Assembly (NCBI GenBank): GCA_025200525.1
Contig: CM045770.1
Location: 83,075,647 to 83,139,646, forward strand
Direction of reading: 5' to 3'
DNA length: 64,000 nucleotides
Source of the DNA: Camellia lanceoleosa
Lineage: Eukaryota; Streptophyta; Magnoliopsida; Ericales; Theaceae
A program made the translations under genes and the position numbers. The notes under the pieces are model-generated. The model was given only the letters and a program-made list of their open reading frames with translations, was not told the origin of the DNA and ran no database searches. Shown piece by piece: positions 51,846 through 62,926 of this stretch; within the stretch, counting starts at the first letter, position 1, and each line of letters begins with the position of its first letter.

Positions 51846-52179
51846 CCGAGATGCACAGAGAGGAAGAGAGAGCTCTATCGACAAATAGAGATAGAGACTG
51901 AGAGCGACAGAGAGGGAGAGAGACTGAGAGCGACAGAGTGAGAGAAACATACCTGTGATTAAGTGGCGTTGGTGCTTTGGCGGTGGCGGTGGCGGTGTGT
52001 GACGGTTTCTCTTACTGGTGGCCAACGACGGTGGTGAGCAGGGTGAGGCTTGGTAGTGTCGAAAGAAAGCGAAATTTGTTTGAGATTGAGGCTGTGTATA
52101 TCGTGTGTGTGTGTGAGAGAGACAGACATATCGGGCACCAAATTATATTGGTTTCCCTCTAAAAAAAAAATTCCAACTT
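50846..52179. other. CACTA-2 right interior
   Basis: No gene recognised. A (GA)n-rich tract lies at about 51810-51935, and a GGCGGTGGCGGTGGCGGTG run at about 51977-51996. This could be the promoter/leader of captured host sequence, but nothing proves it. Confidence 0.4.
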
Positions 52180-53159
52180 TTAGTGACTATTTCACATTTT
52201 AGTCGCCAAATCAGCTTGTTCAGCGACTAAACTTGGAATTAGTAGCGTAAAATACTAACTTTGTGCGACTAAATTTTTTTTAGTCACCAAAAAACAATGT
52301 ATGTATACTAAATTAAAATAGTACCCACAATTTGAACCTTTGGCAACTAAAAAAAAATTAGTTGCCAAAAGGACTATTTTTGGCGACTAAAATTGTTTTA
52401 GTAGCCAATTTTGATCGCCAAATGTATAAATTCTTGTAGTACATATAAAACTGTCACAATGCTGATTGGTATAATTGAAGAAGCTATTATACTTCATGAG
52501 GAAAACTGTAGTACCACACCGTATCGAACCAAACCGAATCGAACTGAAACCGCATATAGTAGTTTGGTTCAGTTTGTAGGTGTCCTTCAGCCTATTCGAT
52601 TTCAAAAAAAATAATTTCAATTCATTTTAAAAATTACAAAAAAAATCGGCTGAACCTCCCCCATTTTACCCCTACTTAAACGATTAAAACAGAATCATAG
52701 TAGCCCACGAGTTTGGACAGCGTGATCCAATTCAATGACAGGTGACAAGCACTTATGATAATGAAAATATCACATGATACTATAATGGGAAGTGTTTGGA
52801 TGTGTAACACTTTAAAGGTTGCACAAATATGTATGGGATATGTAAATTTGTGTAAATTTTTATAAAAGTACGTAATCAGCTATGAGACCCACTACACATG
52901 ATACCGTCATAAAGCTTATATTAATATGAGTATTTAATAAATATTTAGTAATTTATTTAAAATTTTAATATTATTTAAAATAATTAAACAATAGTGCTAC
53001 TTCAACTCTATCAGAAAATTTTTTGCCGATGAGAAAAAGCATTAATGGCGAGAAATATTGCAGATGAAATTTTTGATCAATAATAAACATTAACATGTGA
53101 TTTATGAATTCAACAATATATAATTTTAATCTCTAGCATACAGTCCATTCTAATTCAAA

Positions 53160-53457
53160 TGGGTGGTGGCCCAGTGGTGAAGGCATTGCCTTCCCACAGC
53201 CATGAGTCAAGTTCGATTCCTGGAGAGCGCGAAAATTTAGGGATTTCCAGGGGCTCTCTGCGGACCTCGCGCTCTCCTTCGATCGAAATTTATCTATGGC
53301 TGAGACGGTTGATGAGCTCCACTGGTGCCTTAGTGATAAGTCCCTTCCTGTGAGTTTGGTTAAATCAGGCTGACAACCAGTTACCCCGGGGCCTGGGCCT
53401 GCGGAGGTTATGATGTCCCCTCACAATCTCCTTTTTGTGTTAAAAAAAAAAAAAAAA
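53160..53457 (+). mobile_element. tRNA-derived SINE
   Basis: The head has Pol III internal promoter boxes: A box TGGCCCAGTGGTGA (53166) and B box AAGTTCGATTCCT (53208). The body includes GATGAGCTCCACTGGTGCCT and TCCCTTCCTGTGAGTTTGGT, matching the SINE at 23660. It ends with a run of about 17 A after GTGTT. It is a retroposon, not a working tRNA gene, as no cloverleaf could be closed. Confidence 0.8.
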
Positions 53458-53468
53458 AGACTTGCTCA

Positions 53469-53597
53469 TTTTCATTGGTGAGACTTTGCAGTCAAACTTC
53501 CAGCTCTGAATTATTAAATGGCCCTAGATCTGGATCATATACTTATTCATTTTTCATTGGTGAGACTTTGCAGTCAAACTTCCAGCTCTCAATTATT
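53469..53597. repeat. 47-bp direct repeat, 82-bp period
   Basis: TTTTCATTGGTGAGACTTTG and the rest through AATTATT occur at 53469-53515 and 53551-53597 with a single base difference. Confidence 0.85.
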
Positions 53598-53869
53598 CAA
53601 AGAAAAGAAAGACACTGGAGCACGTTTGGTACAATACAATGGCTGAAATGGAATGTCCATTATAATTTTATATTTTTTTTCTTTTATTTAGTATACCTTA
53701 TTTAAGTGGAAATTATTATTCTATTAAAATAATTATTCTAACAAAATACGGAAATGTATATTCCTTTCTCCAACTTAAGAAATGGTCATTCTATTCCATT
53801 ATAGAATTATCATAAAATTTTATTATTACTTTTTTTGTTGGCACTTTAAAAAAAATATTATTATTTAAT

Positions 53870-54215
53870 TACTACCACCATTTTGTTTTCCTACCACACT
53901 ATCGCCCCACCACCACCACCCTCACCACCACCCTATTGCCACCACAACCACTACTACCACCACCAGGACGGTCGTCGCTACAACCACCACACCACCATAC
54001 TACCACCATTGTACTACCGATGCCACTACTATAACCACCACTACTGTTGGCCTCTGCAACCGCCACCACCGCCACCATCACAACCATAACACCTTACTAT
54101 CACCACAAAGGCTACAACAATCTAACACTATCATCCTACTATCATTGCTATTAACACCACCGATGTTGTCGCCACCGCCACCACTGATGTTGTCGCCACC
54201 ATCACTACCACTTTA
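53870..54215 (+). repeat. ACC-rich imperfect microsatellite tract
   Basis: Irregular ACC/CCA triplets dominate, ending in copies of GATGTTGTCGCCACC at 54163-54200. Frames on both strands are Pro/His or Gly/Val-rich low-complexity and not treated as genes. Confidence 0.8.
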
Positions 54216-54905
54216 TGACTCATACCATCACTTTCATAATTATTAATATTATTATGATTTATATAAAATTTTAATTTGTTTGTGACTAGCTTGTTAAAAA
54301 AAAATAATAATAAAATTTATTTCATTTCATGAGCTTAATAGGTATAACCAAACATGAAAATGAAAATTACCATCATATTCCTCTGTCATTTCATATTGGC
54401 AATCAAACAATAGAATGGAAATGGATATTCTATTTCATTTAACCTTGTATTCTTTTCTTACTCTTATTCTATTCTCATTTCATTTCATTCCATTCCATCA
54501 TATCAAACATGTTTATGATGTGGACACGGTGAGAGAGGGCCCTTAAACCATTCTGAGGTTGGCCAATCTCTTGTTATTAGTATATGATATTTGTAATTTT
54601 GTGGATTGAGTCAATAAATCGACTTGACCTAGACTAATGGGATGGACTAAGAAGAATTCAAGGAAAAAAAATTAAAATTTTTAAATATTTGTTCAAATTG
54701 TAGGTCTCATCACACAAGTGTGAACATTATATTAGTCAAGAAAAGTGTCCCAACTTATTGTCTAAAATTTGTTTTTTTTGATGAAAATTAAGTTGGGGTA
54801 GTGTAAATCTATTTATACAATAAATTTGAATTAGATATTGATATTTGTAAATAAAAATTCTGAGGGTATATTATTATAGTCCAACCCACTTTTCTCGCTA
54901 GCCCA
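54216..54905. other. Upstream region of kiwellin gene
   Basis: AT-rich, no other gene. It probably holds the distal promoter. No regulatory box could be assigned with confidence. Confidence 0.4.
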
Positions 54906-54914
54906 CTATATAAA
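54906..54914 (+). promoter_or_regulatory. TATA box of kiwellin gene
   Basis: CTATATAAATC lies 77 bases before the start codon, which puts transcription start near 54935-54940 and leaves a leader of about 45-50 bases. Confidence 0.65.
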
Positions 54915-54983
54915 TCACCTAAAAACTCCGTCTTCCAACAACACCTTCAAATTAACGTAGTACTAGTACTACATACCAATACC

Positions 54984-55628
54984 ATGATGATGAAATCCGC
55001 ATTGTTTCTTGTTTTCCTATTGTTCAACCTCATCTCCCTCCTTCCATCTCATGGGAATGCTCAGTCCTCCTGCAACGGTCCATGTCAAACCTTAAACGAC
55101 TGTGAAGGTCAGCTCATCTGCATCAATGGACAATGCACCGACGACCCCAATGTCGGAACCAACATATGTGGAGGGAACACTCCATCCCCTTCGACCGGCA
55201 ATTGCGATCCATCTGGCACTCTCACGTGCGGTAGCCAATCCTACCCTACCTACACGTGTTCTCCTCCCGTCTCCTCCTCCACGCCCGCCAAGCTCACAAA
55301 CAACGATTTTAGTGCCGGAGGAGATGGTGGAGGACCCTCTGAATGTGACGGCATGTACCATTCGAATAGCGACCCAATCGTTGCATTGTCGACTGGGTGG
55401 TACAGTAGTGGCTCGAGGTGTGGGAAGATGATAAAAATCACGGCGAGTAATGGGCAGACCGTGGAGGCGAAGGTGGTGGACGAGTGCGACTCGATGCATG
55501 GTTGTGATGCGGAGCATGCCGGACAACCGCCGTGCAATAATAACGTAGTTGATGGGTCCGACGCGGTGTGGAGTGCTTTGGGGCTGGATAAGGCCATAGG
55601 TGTGGTCGACGTTACTTGGTCTGACTAA
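54984..55628 (+). CDS. Kiwellin (ripening-related, cysteine-rich secreted protein)
   Basis: This 214-residue protein has a signal peptide (about residues 1-26, [20 protein letters not shown]) and then the N-terminal cysteine module ([26 protein letters not shown]), a linker ([20 protein letters not shown]) and the double-psi beta-barrel core ([73 protein letters not shown]). Fourteen cysteines outside the signal match the kiwellin pattern, and the length is normal. It is a single exon, as usual in the family. The first of three tandem Met codons is taken as start. Kiwellins are apoplastic; a maize member blocks a fungal chorismate mutase effector, and the kiwifruit one is an abundant allergen. 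The frame is intact, so it is likely expressed. No paralogue lies nearby. Confidence 0.95.
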   Translation: MMMKSALFLVFLLFNLISLLPSHGNAQSSCNGPCQTLNDCEGQLICINGQCTDDPNVGTNICGGNTPSPSTGNCDPSGTLTCGSQSYPTYTCSPPVSSSTPAKLTNNDFSAGGDGGGPSECDGMYHSNSDPIVALSTGWYSSGSRCGKMIKITASNGQTVEAKVVDECDSMHGCDAEHAGQPPCNNNVVDGSDAVWSALGLDKAIGVVDVTWSD

Positions 55629-56205
55629 AAAGTTTAACAACACAACATGAAATAATCACATAATTATAAGTATCGTATTAAAAAATAATATGTTTTTGGG
55701 TTAGTTATGTTTGTTTGGATTGAATTGTTTTTGTTGTATGGTCTCTTTTGGTAATATATGAAAAAGTAATCTATTCACTTATTCACATCATACCATCTCA
55801 TTATCTTTTTTGTACGTTTTTTTTTGTAATAAATAAAAAAAATTAACTTACAAATTATATCCAAATCAATCTAATATAACCCATGTATGCTGTGACGTAA
55901 GAATTGATATTTGGAGAAGGTGTTTATGGTGGCGATGTTCATATGCATGCGTACACAACGTGATCAGATTAGCAATTTTATCGGTATCGACTTAATTGGG
56001 ATTGATTTAGTTCGTTATAATATTTTTTGAACCCATCCTCTTTTTCTTTTATTAATGTAATAATCTTCTGTTTGATCAATAAAATTCTTTTTATTTTGTT
56101 GACAAAAAAAAAAAAAACAATGTAATCAGATTGTGAGGGGGATTAACACGAAATTCATATGGTGGGGGCAAGAGACATATATAATTTTTATATATGAATT
56201 GATAT
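55629..56205 (+). other. 3' flank of kiwellin with poly(A)-signal-like words
   Basis: AATAAATAAA occurs near 55828 and CAATAAAATTC near 56077. The latter, followed by an A-run at 56105, may instead be the tail of a small retroposon. The true cleavage site cannot be told. Confidence 0.4.
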
Positions 56206-56208
56206 GGA

Positions 56209-56240
<32 letters not shown>

Positions 56241-56600
56241 ATATTGTTATTAGTACACAAAAAAAAAAAAAATAATATATATATTTTTTTTTTTTTTTTT
56301 TTTTTATAGGTATATTTATATAAATTTAATATATGAATAAAAGTAAAATAGTCATGTATTAAATAATTATATACAAAAATCAAATCAAATCTCATCAAGT
56401 GAAGTGGAACTTTCATTTTTCGAAATCTCGAAATGATTGATTTAATAATTTTTTTTTTAATTTTTTTTTTTTTTTTTTTTTTTAATTTTAAAAGTTGTAA
56501 AAATAATAAATATTATATATATAAAAAAAAGAAATGAATTTTTTTTAATATTTTTTTTTTTTTTTATTTTTTTTTTTTTTTTTTTTTTTTTAGAAGAAGA
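56206..56600. repeat. Long A/T homopolymer tracts
   Basis: Runs of 15-30 T or A recur throughout. Frames within them (Lys- or Phe-rich) are artefacts. Confidence 0.9.
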
Positions 56601-57540
56601 AAAGTGTGGTGGGGTAAATATAATAAATGGAGAATGCCTAATGCACATGCTACTCAAAAGAGGGCATATTTTCTATATTTAATTATTATTTAATATATAA
56701 TATAAAATAATATATATATAAAATAAAAAAATTTTAGCTATTTTCGTGGCCCAGATTGTGAGCCTAATTGGACATGTATAACTAATTCTCTAGTTGACAT
56801 TGGATTGGGAATGTTCATCAGTCGTACAATTTAGAGTTGAAATTCATTAGATTAGGTTTTGAGTTTTCTTCCATTCCATTTTGATAGTTTCTCTTAGCTG
56901 TGTATGGTTAAGAGGTTTGAAGAGAAATTTAGAAATAAAAAAAGAAAAAGTGTGTAAAACTATTTCACCTACCTTCTCTTTTTTTCTTTTTAAAATTTTT
57001 TCAAATCTTCTAACCAAACACAATGTTAGAAATTATAACTTTTTTAGTAAATATGTAATCATTGCATTTAAATTTAAATTTTAGAACACTTATTCCAATA
57101 ATGCCCTTCTCTTTTTTAATTTTTAATAAATTTCTAACTATTTAAAAAAGGTAATTTTAAAAAACCAAATACCTTTGACTTTGGCTTTTCAAATGAAACT
57201 AACATTTTGGGATCTAAAATGGGAAAAAGGACTAACAGAATGGCAGAAAGAGAGTATAATTTCTGAGTTTTAAATTTTCAGTTTTATTATTTTTAGTCTT
57301 TTTTTTTTATATTTTAGTTTTTTTTATACATATTTTTGATGAAGCTAAAAAATATCTAAAAAGTAAAATATTTGCAGAACTTTTTTTTTGAAAAAAATAT
57401 TCAATAAATTCAAGAAAAAATAAAAATGTATTAAAATTTTGTATTTAGTGAAAAAAAAAATTTAAAATTCACAAGTAATCTACTTTTTAAATAAACTGGA
57501 TGCACCTTTTTTTTTTTTCTATCCAAAAAAAAGTGCATCT
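56601..57540. other. AT-rich sequence without gene
   Basis: No gene or clear element seen. A small hairpin of TGCACCTTTTTTTT facing AAAAAAAAGTGCA lies just before the next MITE (57501-57537). Confidence 0.45.
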
Positions 57541-57767
57541 AATTTAGTTTAGTAGCGTGGAAATAGCATATTTATCACTAAAAAGGTGTAGTAAACTAGA
57601 AGCTTTTGTTGCTATTATCCTCAATTTTGCTTCTTCCTTACCTTTTGCCGGTCTCCTTGTTCCAATAATTCATCCGTTACTTATTTGACATCAGATTATC
57701 TAAGGAAAAGTGTTAATTACTAGAAATTGTTTGTTTTTATGCTATTTCCACGCTACTAAACTAAATT
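57541..57767. mobile_element. MITE with perfect 29-bp terminal inverted repeats
   Basis: 57541-57569 (starting AATTTAGTTTAGTAGCGTGG) is the exact reverse complement of 57739-57767. The 169-bp loop is non-coding. The superfamily is not clear, as no target duplication is certain. Confidence 0.7.
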
Positions 57768-58153
57768 GGCCATTTGTTTTTCAGTTTTGGTTAAAAAATT
57801 GAAATTCAAATTCCCTCTGGTTTATGGATTTCCATTTTATACTTTAAAGTTGTAAGCATATTTATCTCTATTTGGTTTAATTACGAGGGGAAAAAAAAAA
57901 TTAAGAGTTGTTTAGGATGTCCTAAATAAGTACATTTTTTGACTTTTTAGACTAAAAAGTATAGAGAAAAAATATAATTGTTTGAGATAACTTTTTGACT
58001 TTTTACGAAAAAATGTGTAGTGAAATATTGTATAAAATAACAAAATTATCATTTTACCCCTACTATATGTAATACCTACAGACTTGGATTGTACTGGAAG
58101 CCAATTGGTTGGCAGCACACATTATAGGAGCAGATTGCCTACAGTCTAAGATC

Positions 58154-58494
58154 GGACTGGACGGTGCTATTCAGCCCGTGGAGGCCCACCACGGGTCTCG
58201 TTTTGATAATCGGAACCGTTCAATGTGTAAAACTCATTAAGTATTATATATTTGTTAAAAATCACATTGATTAAATATCAATAGCTATCTGATCAGATTA
58301 GTTTTTTGGTCAACCATTAATTTCTTCATTATCCATTTTGTTATACAAAATTGATTTGATCATATAGCTATCAATATTCAATCAACATGATTTTTTTTAG
58401 CATATAGTATCCAATAACTTCTACATATTAAACGGTTCAGATTATCAAAACAAGACCTATGATAGGCCCCCACGGGCTGAACAATACTGTCCTA
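58154..58494. mobile_element. Foldback MITE, copy 2
   Basis: An imperfect full-length palindrome: CAGCCCGTGGAGGCCCACCA on the left faces TAGGCCCCCACGGGCTGA on the right. It shares the same inner words (TGATAATCGGAACCGTTCAA, AACGGTTCAGATTATCAAAA) and order with copy 1 at 25762-26156. Confidence 0.75.
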
Positions 58495-59898
58495 TATAAC
58501 TTTTTTATGCACCGTCAGGTAACATTTGTAGCATCAATTGACAGTATACCATCACTGCACACTGTCTTGTGTAACAGTACTGCCATGATTTTTTATATAT
58601 TTTTTTTTTGTGAATAGTGATAACTTTTGATTTTTTTAGTAATTTTTTGACTTTTTATCTTATTTAAGACATGTCAAACCAGGCCTTAATCTTTACTGAT
58701 CCGTTCAAATTTTTATATTTTTCTTTTTTTGATAGAAAAACAAGCCAACTAGGTTCGACTAGCAGAGCTATTTTTCAACTGTTTAAGTAAATAAAAAATA
58801 AGTTTAATTATTTTTAGCTATGAAAAAAAAAACAACAATAGAAAGAAAAATTAAGGACCTTCTTTGTTGTAAAGGAGAAAAAAATTTCTTTCAGAATAAT
58901 GGTATACAAATATAAGAATTATACATAACTTTTATATATAGTCATATGACTGTATGTTGATTGGGTCTTGTTAATGAGTATTATTAGGTATTGATTAAGA
59001 AAATTAAAAACAGTATAGTGTATATTATTTTTACAACACCCATGTTATGTATAATATACAATTATTTTAAATTTATCAATAAATTTTCTAATGATCAATA
59101 TTCAAAATTTATTCAACAGTATTACATACTCAGAAAATTATATTTATAAACCACAACTATTTTAAATATAGCACACATCTTATTAACTTTAAATCTATAT
59201 CACTTATTTTATTTTCAAGATAAAATTCAACACACAAATTCATATTGCATTGTATTTTCCAAATCTATTTTACTATGCGCGGCATCAATGAAGGCGCAAA
59301 AATTGACTTTTTTAGAACCGTGTACGAGAGGGCAGAGGTAATGAAAAACAGGATTGACCAAACAAAATTGAAAGAATTTGGTGTCATCTCTCTCTAGATG
59401 GGCAACGAATGCCCCTCCCAATGCACATTCTTCAGGAAAAGTTATTTGGTTCTATTTTGAAAAGTCCATTAAAAGTTATTTTTTTTTATTTTTAATTTAT
59501 TTTTTCTTTCATTAAAAAAAATTAAAAAGTTAAAAAAAAATTATTTTTAACAATCTTTTCAAAATATCACTTGATAATTTTAGGCTTTCCACCAGTTTAG
59601 ATGGATTCAGGGCGGAAGTAATTATTCTTAAATTCTATGTAAATTTGATTAAATTCCCTCAAAAACCTTTTTTTTGCTTTTGTTATCCCTTGCAACTTAT
59701 CTGAATATTTTCTAACTGCTTTTTGTAATTGAATATAACCAAGAATAATGATAAAGATCAAGAAATACATAGAAAAATTTCAAGAAAAAATAATGTGATA
59801 TAGATTTAATTATTATAGTGTGGAGATTCACATATCATTTTCTTGGTACTTTTTTATATATGTGATGACAAAGACTTCATAAGAAACATTCATTTTAT
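58495..59898. other. AT-rich intergenic sequence
   Basis: No gene is supported. The 64-codon minus frame at 59227-59421 has no known motif. Confidence 0.5.
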
Positions 59899-60831
59899 GT
59901 TATTTGAGAGGGGAGATTTGCACCGGACACTACGGCCGAGCTAAGATAACGTCAGACGTGACAGACCGCACGGCGCCGAGCTAACTTCTCTATTGCTGCG
60001 ACCTACAGCCTGACTTGCACGGTCGAAGACGTTGACCGCTCCCGCACAAACTGGCCTAGCCGAGCTGTGACTTGCACGTGTTGGGCGGAGCTCGGAGTGG
60101 CGAATGGTAACCGAGCTAAAGGATAATCCAGGCTAGATTAAGGCTGCGGCGAGGCCGGCATTCCTCTAACCGGCCAGCCAAGATAGATGGCTTCATGTAG
60201 CCGAGATCGAAGATAGCACGGGGTGAGGCCGGCTTGCCTCACGGCCGGTTAGCTAGAATTGACCGGTCAAGATTACCTCGGCCATGAGAGTCTGATGTCT
60301 GCTCCTTGGCCGAGCGACAGGTCGGCGATTCATAGCTCGATTTTATGCTTGTGGTGGCAATTCTCCACAAGGGATAGGCCGGTCGTGGTACTCCGATTAT
60401 GTGTGCCACCTAAGAAAATGGCGTGAAGAGGAGGAAATCTGCTCCACGCATGCACCAATACCGTTGGGCAATTCTGCATGTACTGGCTGGAGGACAAAAC
60501 CTTTACACGCGTAAAGTGGTGAGGGGCGAGCACAGCCACCTGTCCAGGAAAGGACAGCAGAGGTAGTGCGCGCACGATCTTGAGGCTGCATGGCTAGCCT
60601 AGAAATAAAGAGGAAGGTGAACGTTAGAGGTAAGCAACTTCTTCCCGAAAGAGAATACTCTCTTTCTAACAGTCTTCTCCTTCCTCAAGTGGACTAACTT
60701 GATCGTCGGAGGGTCTATCTGGCACACCACCGTCGGGCAGCTCACCGTTTCTGTGTTGCCAGGTAGATGCCGTCAAGAGAAACTTGGAGTACAAGGAGTA
60801 CGGAAAGCAGAGGATATTTCGCCCCCGTACA
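59899..60831 (+). mobile_element. 5' LTR of the right-hand element
   Basis: The right end CCCCCGTACA at 60831 is set by the primer site that follows after two bases. The left end is inferred from a TGTTATTTGAG at 59899 at the shift from AT-rich to GC-rich sequence. The U5 part has CTTGATCGTCGGAGGG, common in related LTRs. Not checked against a 3' LTR, which lies outside. Confidence 0.6.
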
Positions 60832-60833
60832 AT

Positions 60834-60851
60834 TGGCGCCGTCTGTGGGAA
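60834..60851 (+). other. Primer binding site of the right-hand element
   Basis: TGGCGCCGTCTGTGGGAA. The first nine bases are complementary to the 3' end of plant tRNA-Asp. Sites of this kind are common in Tat-related elements. Confidence 0.75.
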
Positions 60852-60898
60852 GTCTTTGATATTCAACCCTTGTTCTTCGAGCTTTTTCGACCATTTCC

Positions 60899-62926
60899 AT
60901 GGCCAACAACGACGAAGTTCCGCTGTCCGTCGTCGATGGTGTCACTCCGGAGTATGTCCGAAGGAGAGATGGCTCCCCGGATGTTCTGGCCATGACAAGC
61001 CTGGAAACTTCTTCGCGAGGTGCGCGAGACAAACGTAGGAGGAGTTCTGATCGTTCAAAGAGTCCAGAGGGCCGTCGGCAGCGGGGGGAGTCCCGTGCGC
61101 AGCGCCTGGAGCACAAGCTCAAAGACCAGGACGCCCTCATTCGCAAGATGGTAGCGGAGATGGAGATGTTGAAGCGCCAGATCAAGGGGAAGAGTGTTGC
61201 TGGCGAGGGCAACCTCAGTGAGCGCACCCCCTCACCTCGCTCTAACAGTCGCCGCCAAAGGAGGACTCACTCCATTTCCATCACTAGGAATTATGGGGTT
61301 GGAGATTCCGACCAAAGAGAGAGCAGGTCCCTCACTCGCGACAGCACCTACCGCCTCTCATACCCGCCATCAACGTCACGATACTCTATCTCCTCCCGTT
61401 CCAAGGATCTCAGGGATGTATTGGAGGAGAGAGCGCGCCGTCGAGAGGCTCAAAGAGTGCCGACGTTGCAAAGGTTGAGCACCCCAGCTCATTACAGTGA
61501 AGAAGTGGTGATGCCAGCGCCCAGAATGATAGCCCCTGCGCTGGTGGACAATGAGCTGGCGAGACTTACAGCCACGCCGCTGTCTCCAGAAATCGAGAGC
61601 ACTCCACTCCCCACCGGATTCCACCAGCCAAAGTTCACTTTGTACGACGGGAAGACAGATCCGTACATGTACGTGAGCCATTACCGCCAAGTAATGGCTG
61701 GTCACCGGCGCAATGACGCCCTGATGTGCCTCATATTCCCAGCAAGTTTGGGTGAGCTGGGCTTGAAGTGGTTCGAAAGGCTTCCGGAGGAGAGTATCGA
61801 AGGATGGCAGCAACTAGCGGAAGCCTTCGTCACCAGATTCAAGACCAACACTCGAACGCCGAAGGAGATCGACCATATCCTAGGCGTCAAGATGGAGTCT
61901 GGATGTTCGTTGAAGGCATACAACGCGAAGTACTGGGAAACTTACAACGAAATCCTCGACTGCCCTACCAATCTGGCGATCACTCTTTTAAGACAAACGG
62001 GTCTCCCCCGCCGACATATCGGAGATGATTCACTTACGATGCACCAACCCACAACCATGGAGTCTCTAATGCAACGGATCAATGAGCACATTCGCATAGA
62101 AGATGATGCCGCCTCCGCGACCGAGAAAGGTAATCCGGTCGCGGCGGACAGAAAGGTGGCAGGAAAAGTTCACTCGGTTGGACAGGAGGATAACCGCCCA
62201 AGCGACCGGTCAAAAGATCAACGCCGTGGACCAAACCGCGATGATCGAAACAAGGGTCGCAGAAACGACCGAGCTGACGCACCCCGCGACGCAGCGGAAG
62301 ATGCCAAGAGAAAACTGAAGGCGCGGACAGAAATTACCACGGTCTTCAAAATTCCCATCTACCGCATTTTGAGCGAGATTCGAGGTGAGCCTTTTGTCCG
62401 TTGGCCGGCCAACTTAGGGAGTGTACAGCGAGGCTTCAATCCAAAATATCGCTGCACCTTCCATGAAGAACAGGGGCACCAGACAGAGGACTGTTTGCCG
62501 CTCAAACAGCACTTGGAGGAATTGGTGGCAGCGGGGCATCTTGACCAATACATAGATGGGGGCGCCAAGGCCACGCCAACGGGACAAACCGAGCCTAACG
62601 GCCTGGCCGCCCTAGAAGCGCCCCCGCAAGGTGTAATCAACATCATCCATTGCATCATTGAACCAGCAAGGGTCTGTGAGCTTAGAGGGATGATCAAGAA
62701 GGCCGAGCACATGAGAGAAGTGCTCTCTGTCCAGCCCACCGTGAATAAGGAAAAGATCGAAGAGAGAGACATCCTTTCGTTCTCGACCAAAGACTTAGAA
62801 AGGGTTCAGATGCCGCACAATGATGCCTTGGTGGTGACTCTTCGCATCAAAGACTTTGATATCAAGAGAATCTTGATCGACCAGGGGAGTTCGGTCGAAA
62901 TTATGTATTATGACGCGTTCAAATAA
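60899..62926 (+). CDS. Gag with start of protease, right-hand Ty3/gypsy element
   Basis: This 675-residue frame starts MANNDEVPLSVVDG, 48 bases after the primer site. Residues about 40-120 are basic and coiled-coil-like (RRQRGESRAQRLEHKLKDQD). The capsid (retrotransposon gag) domain covers about 245-400: FTLYDGKTDPYMYVSHYRQV, LGLKWFERLPEESIEGWQQL, LMQRINEHIRIEDD. A basic linker leads to a zinc-knuckle-like CTFHEEQGHQTEDC near 518-531. The frame runs into the protease (RILIDQGSSVEIMYYDAFK), whose Asp in IDQGSS is the catalytic one, then stops at TAA 62924. In relatives the reading goes on through this point, so the stop is probably a point mutation splitting gag-pol. Confidence 0.9.
   Translation: MANNDEVPLSVVDGVTPEYVRRRDGSPDVLAMTSLETSSRGARDKRRRSSDRSKSPEGRRQRGESRAQRLEHKLKDQDALIRKMVAEMEMLKRQIKGKSVAGEGNLSERTPSPRSNSRRQRRTHSISITRNYGVGDSDQRESRSLTRDSTYRLSYPPSTSRYSISSRSKDLRDVLEERARRREAQRVPTLQRLSTPAHYSEEVVMPAPRMIAPALVDNELARLTATPLSPEIESTPLPTGFHQPKFTLYDGKTDPYMYVSHYRQVMAGHRRNDALMCLIFPASLGELGLKWFERLPEESIEGWQQLAEAFVTRFKTNTRTPKEIDHILGVKMESGCSLKAYNAKYWETYNEILDCPTNLAITLLRQTGLPRRHIGDDSLTMHQPTTMESLMQRINEHIRIEDDAASATEKGNPVAADRKVAGKVHSVGQEDNRPSDRSKDQRRGPNRDDRNKGRRNDRADAPRDAAEDAKRKLKARTEITTVFKIPIYRILSEIRGEPFVRWPANLGSVQRGFNPKYRCTFHEEQGHQTEDCLPLKQHLEELVAAGHLDQYIDGGAKATPTGQTEPNGLAALEAPPQGVINIIHCIIEPARVCELRGMIKKAEHMREVLSVQPTVNKEKIEERDILSFSTKDLERVQMPHNDALVVTLRIKDFDIKRILIDQGSSVEIMYYDAFK

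Larger units (their letters stand above)
43734..52440. mobile_element. CACTA-2, second non-autonomous gene-capturing CACTA-like element
   Basis: The left end is CACTACAACAAAAAATAG followed by ATTTGGCGAC. On the other strand the right end is ACTACAAGAATTTATACATT then TGGCGAT, so the two form an imperfect 27-bp inverted repeat. Subterminal regions are packed with GCGACTAA and TTAGTCGCC words (43755-44360 and 52180-52430). Flanking triplets are AAT and, one base off, CAT, so the target duplication is only partly kept, and the last G of the right end is lost. No transposase is seen. Inside lie the 162-bp tandem array and a multi-exon ribophorin II fragment. Confidence 0.75.

Noticed and set aside
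53160..53235. Possible tRNA gene
   Set aside because: A and B boxes are present, but the stems do not close and a SINE body and A-tail follow.
53883..54089. Pro/His-rich frame in the ACC tract
   Set aside because: Low-complexity translation of a triplet repeat; no support for a gene.
55092..55643. 183-residue minus frame opposite kiwellin
   Set aside because: Antisense shadow of a GC-richer gene; the plus strand explains the sequence fully.
56219..56657. Lys- and Phe-rich frames
   Set aside because: Products of A/T homopolymers.
59227..59421. 64-codon minus frame as small gene
   Set aside because: No motif, no promoter or splice support, AT-rich surroundings.
60742..62790. Minus-strand frames opposite gag
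   Set aside because: Shadows of the gag-protease frame.
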